A stretch of DNA of 64,000 nt from Periplaneta americana (taxonomy: Eukaryota > Arthropoda > Insecta > Blattodea > Blattidae): assembly GCF_040183065.1 (NCBI RefSeq), contig NC_091120.1, positions 175,588,488 to 175,652,487 on the forward strand, read 5' to 3'. The stretch's first letter is position 1; every line of letters begins with the position of its first letter. The position numbers were made by a program, and so were the translations under genes. This document shows, piece after piece, positions 25,099 to 34,363 of the stretch. Under the pieces are notes generated by a model, which was given only the letters and a program-made list of their open reading frames with translations, had not been told where the DNA came from and ran no database searches.

Positions 25099-25533
25099 TA
25101 AATACAGACGTTTGAGATGGATAAGGCATGTAGCACCTATGAGCGAATCCAAAAATGCATATAGAGTGTTAGTTGGGAGGCCGGAGGGAAGAAGACCTTT
25201 GGGGAGGCCGAGACGTAGATGGGAAGATAATATTAAAATGGATTTGAGGGCTGTAGGATATGATCACAGAGTCACGAAGCTTGAGTTTTGAGGGTGCTAG
25301 AAACAATAGACTGTGATGGTACTATTTTGCATTGCCTGTAATGAGGCGATATTAGCGATCCTAGTGGTGAGCAACTACATATTTACTACGTATTGAGCTT
25401 CGCGACTGTATATACTAGACTGTGATATGATGATAGAGACTGGATTAATCTTGCTCAGGATAGGGAACAATGGTGGGCTTATGTGAGGGTGGCAGTGAAC
25501 TCAGGGTTCCTTAAAAGCCAGTAAGTAAGTAAG
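25099..25533 (+). mobile_element. RTE-like LINE 3' fragment (copy D), split by a MITE
   Basis: Encodes RRLRWIRHVAPMSESKNAYR and RPLGRPRRRWEDNIKMDL, then is cut by the 160-bp MITE at 25265. It resumes at GATAGAGACTGGATTAATCT and ends in CCTTAAAAGCCA plus GTAA repeats. Severely 5'-truncated. Confidence 0.88.
25265..25424. mobile_element. 160-bp MITE nested in LINE copy D
   Basis: The LINE reads ...GGATATGAT / GATAGAGACTGG; between them lies a segment from CACAGAGTCACGAAGCTTGA to the complement of CACAGTCTAGTATATACAGT (continuing CGCGAAGCTCAA). ATATGAT is present on both sides, a 7-8 bp duplication. The left end seems to have lost a few bases relative to the right. Because the host LINE is alignable elsewhere in the window, the insertion point is exact. 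Confidence 0.85.
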
Positions 25534-25561
25534 GATATTACTAAGAATTTTTATCATCCTC

Positions 25562-25652
25562 AAAAATCCATTGCACCCAGCTGAGTTTAATCCCATGAAC
25601 CTTAGATCCAGTGGCAAGTATCATAGCCACAAGACTACCGAGGACAGCTGCT
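25562..25652 (-). mobile_element. tRNA-SINE head fragment
   Basis: On - the segment has GTGGCTATGATACTTGCCAC (A-box region) and GTTCATGGGATTAAACTCAG (degraded B box), then CTGGGTGCAATGGATTTTTG. Matches the general plan of cockroach tRNA SINEs; the body is missing. Confidence 0.5.
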
Positions 25653-25773
25653 AAAATATGAAATTATATTTTGGAGTTGGAAATGGCTTGTAACCTTAGA
25701 CCTTGCAAGACAATGATGATATCGACGACCTTATCTGTGTCTTCACTTAAGCATGTTGTATTCTTTGTTTCAG

Positions 25774-25888
25774 ATTTCTGCGTAGCTACGAGCCCCATCT
25801 GGCCAGCGTGGCATTGAGCAATGTGGAGTCGTCGCGAACAATTGCACAAGTACTATATGACATGAACCAGCAGACAAGTCAGAGGTGA
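25774..25888 (+). CDS. ARID2: ARID2 (Bap170), terminal exon with stop
   Basis: Follows a strong acceptor (TTCTTTGTTTCAG). One base completes the Arg codon from 21946; the frame then reads FLRSYEPHLASVALSNVESS and RTIAQVLYDMNQQTSQR before TGA at 25886-25888. It continues the ARID2 C-terminus (vertebrate: RRLLKRHExNLSVLAISNME-A...LAKCLYELN). Joined with 21855-21946 it gives an unbroken match of about 65 residues, longer than chance would produce, with conserved phase. The coding sequence uses more G/C than its surroundings, as a real exon should. The 3' UTR follows. Confidence 0.88.
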
Positions 25889-27554
25889 CCCACCTAGGTT
25901 TAGCAAAGCAGTGGCGCTCTCGACAAACTGAGTCTCGAATTGTAGTGCGTGTGCCAGTGTCAGTGTCGTGAGGAAGTGGACGTGGCAGAAGAGCACTCGC
26001 TCTGATCTGGCTCTTATCGTTGTATATTTATTTTTCGCAGTACCCCATCTCTTGTAGCGATTCTGAACTGTTGAAAATGTACAAATCTTAATTGATGTAA
26101 TGAAGATTTTTAAAGGAGAAGCAAGCTTATGAGGTTGTTGGTAATGGACAACTTTTTATGAAACAAGTAATTTATACAACTAGGCTTTGAAAACTTTTGT
26201 CGGAATGCAGGTGTAAAGAATAACTGTCTCTCTATCAGCAGTGTTGTAAATCATGTTTGTCGTTTCTTCTGATCCACACTTAACTCCGGGTCAGAACAAC
26301 ATGCTTTTACATATTTTAACGACTTCTTAACGTTGGAAGTTTGTTTTTTACATGACTTTTGTGTTGCATTACCCATGGAGATAAATGTGCAATTCTTTTT
26401 CTAATATTTATTGGCAAAAAAGTGATGTATATGCAGACGACATTGTATATAATTTCCCATCCCATGGGCAATTCCTATTAGAGCAACTCTGGATGTGGAA
26501 CCTGTGTCTTTTTTGGAAATAGTACTGTAAGTGTCATAGAATAATTACTAGTATTTTTTTGTGTATAGGACACTGGAGGAAAAAGAATGTGCACATCATT
26601 TTAGTGAACAATATGATAATTATTGTTATCCTGTTTAAATTTAAATTCGTCCATCTGGACTCTGTGAGAACAACGGTAGCTGCTTGATGACCGACTGAAA
26701 TTGGCCCAGATGTGGTCGGTCTTCAGTAATCATATATCAGTATTACAACAGGAAATCATAGAGAGTTGGAAGACAGCAAGATCATTGATATTTTTTTAAT
26801 CAGGGGGGATGAAATCTTTACGTTTGCTTTTAATTTAATATTTTTGTTCACTTTTCCCAACAGCAGCAATGAAGGTTTGGACAGACTTTACAATTGTTCG
26901 GAAATCAGAAATATAAAGTGCATTCCACGGCACAAGTTGCCCTCCTTCCCTTCCGAGTATCTTTACGTGACAAAGCAACAAACAGATCTGTGCTGCACCT
27001 AGCAAATCAATCCAGCCACTTGATCAGCACATGTACCATACTGGTTTTCATCAGTACTGTATTCATGGTCTATTTTCATGTGCTTTTTTTTTTTGTCATT
27101 CTTTTTGTATGAAAAAAAGTAGATACATTTAGAAGGCACTGTACAATGTTCACAAAAAAAAACTTTCAGAAATAAATAATTGCATTTATTGATTTGTAAT
27201 AGTGTAGATTTGGCTACACAACATGTACCGCTCCCATCCAGCCTAATCCTTTGGTGTAGCAGCAAAATTGGCAAATTTATAAAAGGCACAAAATGTAACA
27301 GGAATATGAAATGGCAAGATTGAAGTAATCATTATGTTAATATGTAATGTGTATATGTTTTTTATTAGTAAAATAATTTTTTGCTAGTTTCTTTTCTTAT
27401 TTATTTAATATTTGTAGTCTGTTTGTAGAACATAAGCGTGTGCTTGCGTGCATGTGTGTGAGAGAAGGTTTTATGTTTCACTATTTTCAATGTCATTAGT
27501 CCATATCGACATCGTAGACTGAAATGTTATATAATTTACAGCCTGTTCAAAAAT
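25889..27554 (+). other. ARID2 3' UTR and following spacer
   Basis: No coding segment. The transcript end is not certain: the first AATAAA I see is at 27171, 1.28 kb after the stop, so the 3' UTR may be long or may use a non-canonical signal. Short ORFs here look random. Confidence 0.4.
27171..27176 (+). terminator. candidate polyadenylation signal for ARID2
   Basis: AATAAA in AGAAATAAATAATTGC, the first canonical hexamer after the ARID2 stop on +. Distance alone makes it only a candidate. Confidence 0.25.
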
Positions 27555-28843
27555 AGTACATTATGCAACAAGCCTATAATGATAGTAATTAAGACGCAAG
27601 TATGGATATTTATGAAACGAGCGCAAGTGAGTTTCATAATATTCTTTACGAGCGTCTTAATTACCATTATAGGCAAGTTTCATACGACTTTTTATGCTCG
27701 ACCATATTTCTAACTTGAAATTATTCAGATGTATACATTTTATTTGTATCTGACAAGATCGGAAGTGACCTTGTTCTAGGTCGTGAATTGTGAGATGTGC
27801 GTAGACGTGAAAGTATTGATTTTTTCCGAGGAACAATAATGTCATTGACCTTGATGTAATCCCGTTAAACTTGATATAACCTTGATTATTGAATTCGACA
27901 TTGAAAAACGAGATGACAAATTGAATTTATTTGAATATTATGTACAATTAATGCTAATTATTATAGTAACAGAACATAACCTTCTGCGACAGTATTGGAT
28001 TTCCAGCCTCCGTGACTTTTCGCTAATTCTCTTTCGATTGCATATCCGAGAATAATCGATACTTGCGGTTTTATAACGGTACAAAGCTGACTTGTCATTG
28101 GCTGAACATCTGTAAGCTGAGTTGTCATTGGCTGAACACCTGTATTTTAATGAGTAGGTGTACTTTAATGACATGCATTAAAGGACTGCTACCAGGTGAA
28201 TAATTACTACATTTCGGCATAGTCGATCATAAATAATTTTATGCTCGACCATGCCGAAATGTAGTAATTATACACGTGGTAGTAGCCCTTTAATGCACAT
28301 CATTAAAGTACACCTAGTCATTATAGTTTAGTTGTTCAGCCAATGAGAAATCACCATTGCAGCATTATAAAAGCGCAAGTATCGATTATTCTCGGATATG
28401 CAATCGAAAGACAACTAGCGAAACGTCACGGAGGCTGGAAATCCAATACTGTCGCAGAAGGTTATGTTCTGTTTCTATAATAATTAGCGTTAATTGTAAA
28501 TAATATTCAAATAAATTCAATTTGTCATCTCGTTTTTCAATTCTAAATCAATTTCCAGGTTATATCAAGATTAATGTTCATGTTATTCTCTAGATTATGT
28601 CAAGGTCAGTGACATTCGTTCCTCAGAAAAAATCAATACTTTCACGTCTGCGCACATCTCACAATTTAGAAGGTCAGTTCCGCTTCTCACTTCGATAACC
28701 ATAAAGTGAATACTTATGAATAATTTAAAGTTAGAAGTATGGTCGAACATAAAAAGTCGTATGAAACTCGCTTGCGCTCGTTTCATAAACAAACATACTC
28801 GCGTCTTAATTACTACCATTATAGGCTCGTTGCATAATGTACT
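27555..28843. repeat. 1.29-kb palindrome (foldback element), arms about 0.64 kb
   Basis: AGTACATTATGCAACAAGCC at 27555 is answered by the complement of AGTACATTATGCAACGAGCC at 28843. The two halves stay alignable to a centre near 28225, where CTACATTTCGGCATAGTCGA meets its inverse. Shared blocks include GAGATGTGCGTAGACGTGAA, AACCTTCTGCGACAGTATTG and CATTGGCTGAAC. The left arm has an extra piece of about 45 bp (near 27640-27690) that repeats the arm tip in inverse, giving a nested hairpin. There is no transposase. The whole can fold into one giant hairpin. Confidence 0.88.
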
Positions 28844-29291
28844 AGTATTTATTTTAGTTCTTCTCATTACATTTTATCACTAATGACAAAATTATCATTA
28901 GAGACCAGATTTTTGTGTAATGAAAGTTAAAAATGACACCGAGTATACCTGAGTGGATATGGATGTTGGTTAGAACCATTTTGAAGCTTTATTCATAGCA
29001 CTCCGAAATCTAACAGTAGAGACTTTAGTCACAAAGACTGAAAAATGTATCGAGTGAAGCACACTTATTAATTTATAAATAACGGTTCAGATTGTTCTAT
29101 TGAACTTGCGTTTTTAAAGCAAGCATCACTCAGTAAAATCACTCCAGAAGTCTGTCATGGAAACTATAGCAAATTATAGTGAAAGTTCGTGTTGCTCACT
29201 ACTATTGGACACTACTTTCAAACACAGCAGAATTATTTATACCAGAGTGAGAATATTGCTTGCTCATTCGTAACTATAGCTAATTGGAATA
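28844..29291. other. no feature recognised
   Basis: AT-rich spacer with no recognised gene or repeat. Confidence 0.35.
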
Positions 29292-29421
29292 TGTTGTTGT
29301 TGTTTTCTAATTCCAGGCGTTTGACAATAAAGTCATTTGACCTCTTGCACTCCAATATTTTTCAAAGATATTATCATGACCAGCCACTGAAGCACAGATT
29401 TTGAGGTGTTTCGAATCCATT
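29292..29421 (-). mobile_element. LINE 3' fragment, same family as 1-744
   Basis: Complement of the 3' end seen at 744: GTTGTTGTTGTTTTCTAATT (tail and stop), GCGTTTGACAATAAAGTCAT, up to CCTCAAAATCTGTGCTTCAG on -. About 130 bp. Confidence 0.85.
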
Positions 29422-29801
29422 GGAATATTAACTATTAGTACACAAAAATCCGATCTCTAATTTTCATTCTTTAGTGATACCATCTTAAAATATAAAATCA
29501 AATGGCTTATGCTACTCATATCGAAGTGACTTTTATGCCATCAGTATTGTTGGTGGGGAATGAACGAGATTGCTTGATTTAAAAAGATTTAAGCCTTCAA
29601 GATAGCCAGCACTTACTCTTCCAAATTGTTTCCTTAGGAGGTTTTTTAAAAGTGTAGTTTAAATTTAAATGTCATATTAAGAGTTCAGATAAGTTCGTAA
29701 ATTATAATATCAAATAGTTTATTTAATTTTCAGACTATCACTTATCAAGGTATGGAAGCAGAAATGAATTCTGTTACATCAGTTACAATATATTATATTA
29801 T

Positions 29802-29852
29802 GCATCACGAATATTTTCGACTTTTCAAGTAAGTTATCTTCAGATGATGTGA
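29802..29852 (-). ncRNA. hammerhead-ribozyme-like motif (site 1)
   Basis: On - the order is stem I strand CATCAT, core CTGAAGA, a weak stem II (ACTT...AAGT), core GAA, palindromic AATATT as stem III, C at the cleavage position, then GTGATG, which pairs six bases with CATCAT (one G-U). The conserved bases CUGANGA, GAA and the NUH site are all present. Stem II is short and has unpaired bases next to the core, so activity is uncertain. Penelope-like elements are known to carry hammerheads with minimal stem III in their LTRs. Confidence 0.5.
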
Positions 29853-30078
29853 TTTGCTGACAAATACAACTGAACATAGGTGAAAAGATACAATGATAAA
29901 AACACATGTAAGATTTAACCTTGCTTGTTCATTATAAAATGGTTATAAATCATGGCGTCAAACATAGAATTGAATTAAAAACATTCATTAACAATAGGAG
30001 TTTTGTCAGGATCCGTCTGTGCTTATCTATTTAACAAATATTAATAGTTTACAATATTTGTCACATTTATTTATTTAG

Positions 30079-30121
30079 TTTTTTAACGTTTTCGGCTTGA
30101 GTAAGCCATCTTCAGAAAAAA
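30079..30121 (-). ncRNA. hammerhead-like motif (site 2, left arm)
   Basis: Mirror copy of the motif at 31800-31842: CTGAAGA, GGCTT/AAGCC hairpin, GAAA, palindromic AACGTT, then A-run pairing with the T-run before CTGAAGA. Confidence 0.45.
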
Positions 30122-30342
30122 GGTTTTATGCCTATATACATGAAAGTGGTACATATGTGTATAGTACAAATAAATGAAACAGTTGAAAAATAAGTCTCTG
30201 TGGAGATGAGTGAACATACAATGATTAAAACATTACTGCATTAAAAAACAAGGGCTATATAAGCCATGATCAAAAGTTATTAAATACTAAATTAAAAAAC
30301 ATATGTGATGAAGTTGCGATTAAAATAGGTTGGTTCATCTGT

Positions 30343-31600
30343 AGTATTGTATTGTATTGTATTGTATTGTATTGTATTTATTAACATTCCATGGTATTCA
30401 TACATTGCTTTACAGCTAGAATATGGAACAAGTCAAAAAACTTAATACTATTATAAAGTCTTAATTTATAGTCACAGTCTAGATGAAATATATATACAGA
30501 TGAGATTTACAATATAGTCTACTAGTACAACACATAGTTTTAGTATCAATTTCATGAAATGTTATTGAATGTCATGAATTCACCTACAGAATAGAAGGTG
30601 TTAGAAATTAGGTACTTCTTTAATTTGGCCCTAAATAATCTTATGTTTTGAGTTTCATTTTGTATATCGATGTGGAGGCTATTAAAAATTTTTACTGCCA
30701 TATAACGCACTCCTTTTTGATAGCACGATAGACTTGCCGATGGAGTATGAAAGTCATTTTTTTGACATGTATTTATGCTATGAACTGTTGAATTAGTTAC
30801 AAAGTTTTCACGATTACATACGAAGAAGACTATTAATGAAAAGATATACTGATAAGCCATGGGCATTATTTGTAGTTTTTTTTTTAAATAGTCCTACAAG
30901 ATTCCCTAGATTTGGCACCTACTATTATTCTAATTACTCTTTTTTGTAATAGAAATATACTGTTACTATCTGTGGAATTTCCCCAGAATATTATTCCAAA
31001 ACTCATTACCGAGTGGAAGTATGCAAAGTATATTGTTTTTAAGGTATTGATATTTACTATCTTTTGCATAGATCTAATAGCAAAACAAGCTGAATTTAGT
31101 TTGAGGGTAATTTCTTTAATATGATTTTTCCAATTTAGCACATTATCGATTTTTAAGCCAAGAAATTTGGTTGTCGTTTCTAATAGGGATCTGTTGTTAA
31201 TTATTGCGCTAGAAATTTGCGAGGTTGAACTTGCACAGGATTTAAATTGAATTATGTTAGTTTTGTTACAATTTAATACCAATTTATTGACAGAACCAGT
31301 CACATATTTTGAAGAGAATTTCCTCTGTTGAAGATTGGAATGTGTTGGAGTTATTGGCTGTAATTACTATACTTGTGTCATCTGCAAATAATATGGGATG
31401 ACCTACATCTTTTATTAGGGGGGCAAGATCATTTATAAACACTAGAAAAAGTAGGGAACCTAATATTGATCCTTGAGGAATTCCATTATTAATAGTTAGT
31501 TCCCCATGTCGATGCAGATTTCATAGTTGTATTGATTTCAACTTTCTGTTTCCTATCTATGAGATATGAGTGAAACCATTGGTGTGCAACACCTTTAGTA
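30343..31600 (-). pseudogene. LINE reverse transcriptase, 3' part (CR1/Jockey-like group)
   Basis: Reading on -: GVAHQWFHSYLIDRKQKVEI, an in-frame stop region, IPQGSILGSLLFLVFIND-like sequence, FADDTSIVITA (catalytic box), then KFLGLKIDNVLNWKNHIKEI, FGIIFWGNSTDSN and LLQKRVIRIIVGAKSRESCR. A frameshift at about 30885 is followed by the C-terminal YQYIFSLIVFFVCNRENF and YQKGVRYMAVKIFNSL. This is a standard insect LINE palm-to-C-terminus order. The 3' end carries an ATTGT/ACAAT repeat (30343-30377). The 5' end runs without a visible break into the inner edge of the right arm. Confidence 0.85.
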
Positions 31601-31799
31601 ATCGCAACTACATCGCACATGTTTTTTAATTTTAGTATTTAATAACTTTTGATCATGGCTTATATAGCCCTTGTTTTTAATACAGTAATGTTTTAATCAT
31701 TGTATGTTCACTCATCTCCACAGAGACTTATTTTTCAACTGTTTCATTTATTTGTACTATACACATATGTACCACTTTCATGTATATAGGCATAAAACC

Positions 31800-31842
31800 T
31801 TTTTCTGAAGATGGCTTACTCAAGCCGAAAACGTTAAAAAAC
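31800..31842 (+). ncRNA. hammerhead-like motif (site 3, right arm)
   Basis: Order on +: TTTTT (stem I), CTGAAGA 31805-31811, one unpaired T, GGCTT-ACTC-AAGCC (five-pair stem II), GAAA 31827-31830, ACGTT completing the palindrome AACGTT (stem III), A at the cleavage position, AAAAA (stem I). All invariant core bases are present. The extra T after the core and the A-U-only stem I are non-ideal. Confidence 0.5.
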
Positions 31843-31982
31843 TAAATAAATAAATGTGACAAATATTGTAAACTATTAATATTTGTTAAACAGATAAGCA
31901 CAGATGGATCCTGACAAAACTCCTGTTGTTATTGTATCAGCTTATCGGCCCTCACCATGCCTTTCAAATTTAAAAACATTCA

Positions 31983-32411
31983 GATAAAAACAATCAAATG
32001 AATATGGCTGCGATTAGGAGAAGGATATTTAAATGGCAGACAATGTGCCAATGTTGAAGAATTAAAATTGTTTAAAATTATTTAAAACTGAAGGCTTGAG
32101 GCTTGTTCATTTGTAATACAATGTTCAACATGATGAAATTCTGTAAGAAGTAGATGTAAGGTTATATTCTCAGTCTCTCACCGCAATGAGTGGCATTAAG
32201 ATCTGAAAAATTAATCAAAAAGGGGATGTTTTAATAATTTAGATGGAATTAAGTGTTGAAGCTTGAAAATGCTTTAAAATTAATACTCACGATAAGTATA
32301 CAGCAGGAGCTTTCAGAGGTTGCAGCCTTCTCATCGTGGCGTTACATGGATGGCTGAGCTAGTGAGTTTTATATGAACTCGATGAGCAGTTATTCTGTTA
32401 TACGATATATG
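31983..32411. other. no feature recognised
   Basis: AT-rich spacer after the composite element. Confidence 0.35.
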
Positions 32412-32672
32412 TTATAGACACGGTGTACAATGTAAATACATCTTCCTGTGTCCAAAGTTTAGGTCTATTCCATTTTTACGAGTTGTGGTCAAAAAATAAG
32501 GTAAGTCGAGCCACCATTGCTTTACACAAATTATGTGTGGCTTGAGGATGGGGATGTCTACCCTTACCTTCAAGTTAACTGCTAAGCCATAAACCGCTCG
32601 CCTAATGCATTCCAGTATCCCGTGAAGGATGAGTAAGTGACGTCTTGTTTTCGTGGCTTGTTCATTTCGCAA
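32412..32672 (-). CDS. unidentified 86-aa ORF
   Basis: Open for 86 codons on -: MRNEQATKTRRHLLILHGIL at the start and LPYFLTTTRKNGIDLNFGHR near the end. I do not recognise it. It lies directly beside a mariner relic on the other strand, so it may be a fragment of another mobile element. No splice sites or targeting signal are evident. It could be a chance ORF, but its mixed, non-repetitive composition is protein-like. Confidence 0.25.
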   Translation of the reverse strand: MRNEQATKTRRHLLILHGILECIRRAVYGLAVNLKVRVDIPILKPHIICVKQWWLDLPYFLTTTRKNGIDLNFGHRKMYLHCTPCL

Positions 32673-32689
32673 AAATGTTAAAATTCGAG

Positions 32690-33220
32690 CAAAGTAGCAG
32701 CATGAATTTTTGCTTCAAGCTATGATTCTGAGTTCGCTAAACTCACCAAACTCAATGGTGATGTTGCTGTGACAGTAAGACAGTTTGTAGGTGGTTTCAA
32801 TGACTTCAAACCGGCAAGTTTTCACTGGATGACGAGCAGAGTAGTGGGCAACCATCAGCATCACTTATAGATGAAAATGGGATGAAAATTCGGGATTTGA
32901 TTAGGGCCTCTTTATCTTACGTATCTGTTCAGACTATTCTGGCAGAGAATTTGGACATGAGACGTGGCTGGCACCTGCATCATTATGAGCCCAGCCTCAA
33001 ATTTTGACACAGAAATCGATTGCAGTTGTCTCCCACCCCCTTTATTTTCCAGACTTAGTACCCTATGACTTCTGGCTATTACTAAAATTAAAAGTTGTCA
33101 TGAAAAGACAGTGGTTTCAATCTCTAGAAAAAATTTAATGCTCTGTGACGAAGGTCTTAAGTACAATTAAGAAAGAGGACTTCCAAGGAGCTTACAAGCA
33201 GTGACAAGATCGTTGGAAGA
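32690..33220 (+). pseudogene. mariner transposase relic with internal deletion
   Basis: N-terminal part reads SLDDEQSSGQPSASLIDENG, MKIRDLIRAS and VQTILAENLDMRR, the linker and second HTH of a mariner transposase. After a break it resumes at HPLYFPDLVPYDFWLLLKLK (third catalytic Asp motif), then KRQWFQSLEK and KKEDFQGAYKQ. The section with the first two catalytic Asp residues is gone. A GT microsatellite follows at about 33225-33252. Confidence 0.75.
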
Positions 33221-33710
33221 AGTGTATATATGTGTGTGTGTGTGTGCGTGCGTGCGGAAGAGGAGTATTTAGAAGGGGATTAAAATTGTGTCATGGTAAA
33301 ATGAAATATATGTTCATGGTTGAAAAACTCCTTATTTTTCATCACACCTCGTATTTTCTTCCTCCATCCTATTTTGTCTTCCCAGTCCATCTCTTCTAAA
33401 CCTTTATCTCTCATTCATCTTCTAATATCCATTCAAGTGCTTCTGTGACGACCTGTCTTTAATAATAATCATAAAATTATCCTGGGGCACTGAAACACTC
33501 AGGTTTAGAACAAGTGAATTAAGAAATATCATAAAATGGTCCAATTTCCGAATGGAATTTCAACAAAATATGTCATCAAGAATGCAGTCAAACATTTTGC
33601 GTAAATGTACATATACTCCCTTTTTCCTAAGTCTGCTTAAAAATTCTTTGTATTAGTATGCAGTGGCATACACAGAATTTTGTCATTATTAAAATTTTGT
33701 GTATTATTAT

Positions 33711-34344
33711 GCAAATTTGACTTTCAAGGAAATAGCTCCTTGTAAAGCCCATGTATTGTGGGTCCCTATCACCATGGCATGGCGCGTCCTCAGGTTCCGG
33801 ATCGAGGAGACGGCCTCCAGATATAGAGGGTAGCTGTGAATATATTGAATAAGCAGTCGCGGACAGCCGATGAGGGCTGGTCCTCCAGCTTGGGGGTTGG
33901 ACGAAGGGCTAACAACCCATCACCGTAAAAGCAGCTTGTTACGAAACCTTCAAATAAGATGGGCAGGGCATGTAGCACGTATGAGCGAATCCAGAAATGC
34001 ATATAGAGTTTTAGTTGGGAGGCCGGAGGGAAAAAGGCCTTTGGGGAGGCCGAGACGTAGATGGGAGGATAATATTAAAATGGATTTGAGGGAGGTGAGA
34101 AATGATGATAGAGACTGGATTGGTCTTGCTCAGGATAGGGACCTATGATGGGCTTATGTAAGGGCAGCAATGAACCTCTGGGTTCCTTAAAAGCCAGTAA
34201 GTAAGTAAGCTCCCTGTAAAGTAGGTTTGAATAATTTTAAGGAAAAATTGTTCCAGGGCTGGACATCGATCCCAGGACCCTTCGCTTAGTGTGCGAACGC
34301 TCTACTGACTGAGCTACCCCAGGAACTATACACGGCACCATCAC
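33711..34344 (-). mobile_element. tRNA-derived SINE interrupted by a LINE
   Basis: On - the SINE starts GTGATGGTGCCGTGTATAGT, has a tRNA head GGGGTAGCTCAGTCAGTAGA (A box) with GGGATCGATGTCC (B box), and a body GGAACAATTTTTCCTTAAAA to AAAGTCAAATTTGC. The same site sequence, AATTTTGTGTATTATTAT, flanks it at 33693-33710 and (one extra T) 34345-34363. The LINE at 33749-34207 splits the body. Without it the SINE is about 160 bp. A rearranged relative is at 45011-45208. Confidence 0.8.
33749..34207 (+). mobile_element. internally deleted RTE-like LINE with both ends (copy E)
   Basis: The first about 190 bp (GGGTCCCTATCACCATGGCA to ACCTTCAAATAAGATG) match, from memory, the 5' leader of insect LINEs of this kind. 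It is joined directly to the 3' ORF end (RWAGHVARMSESRNAYRVLV, RPLGRPRRRWEDNIKMDL) and the usual CCTTAAAAGCCA-GTAA tail. AGCTCCTTGTAAAG (33735-33748) and AGCTCCCTGTAAAG (34208-34221) flank it as a 14-bp duplication of SINE sequence. So a 459-bp copy with both ends moved as a unit, lacking nearly all coding sequence. Confidence 0.75.
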
Positions 34345-34363
34345 AATTTTTGTGTATTATTAT

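Larger units (their letters stand above)
29988..31969. mobile_element. Penelope-like inverted-repeat composite carrying a LINE fragment
   Basis: TTAAAAACATTCA stands at 29975-29987 and again at 31970-31982, a perfect 13-bp target duplication. Inside, 29991-30322 and 31599-31934 are near-identical inverted arms of about 330 bp with a hammerhead-like motif in each. A unique tail of about 35 bp follows the right arm. Between the arms is a minus-strand LINE reverse transcriptase piece with an ATTGT-repeat tail. Penelope-like elements are known to have LTRs in direct or inverted order, hammerhead motifs and variable duplications, which fits the frame. A LINE-type, not Penelope-type, reverse transcriptase inside it is unexpected. 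Confidence 0.65.

Noticed and set aside
26766..27112. Overlapping ORFs after the ARID2 stop
   Set aside because: No similarity to ARID2 or any family and no splice context; treated as 3' UTR or spacer.
34255..34330. tRNA gene on the minus strand
   Set aside because: Same SINE head family as at 45.1 kb, flanked by its body and duplication.
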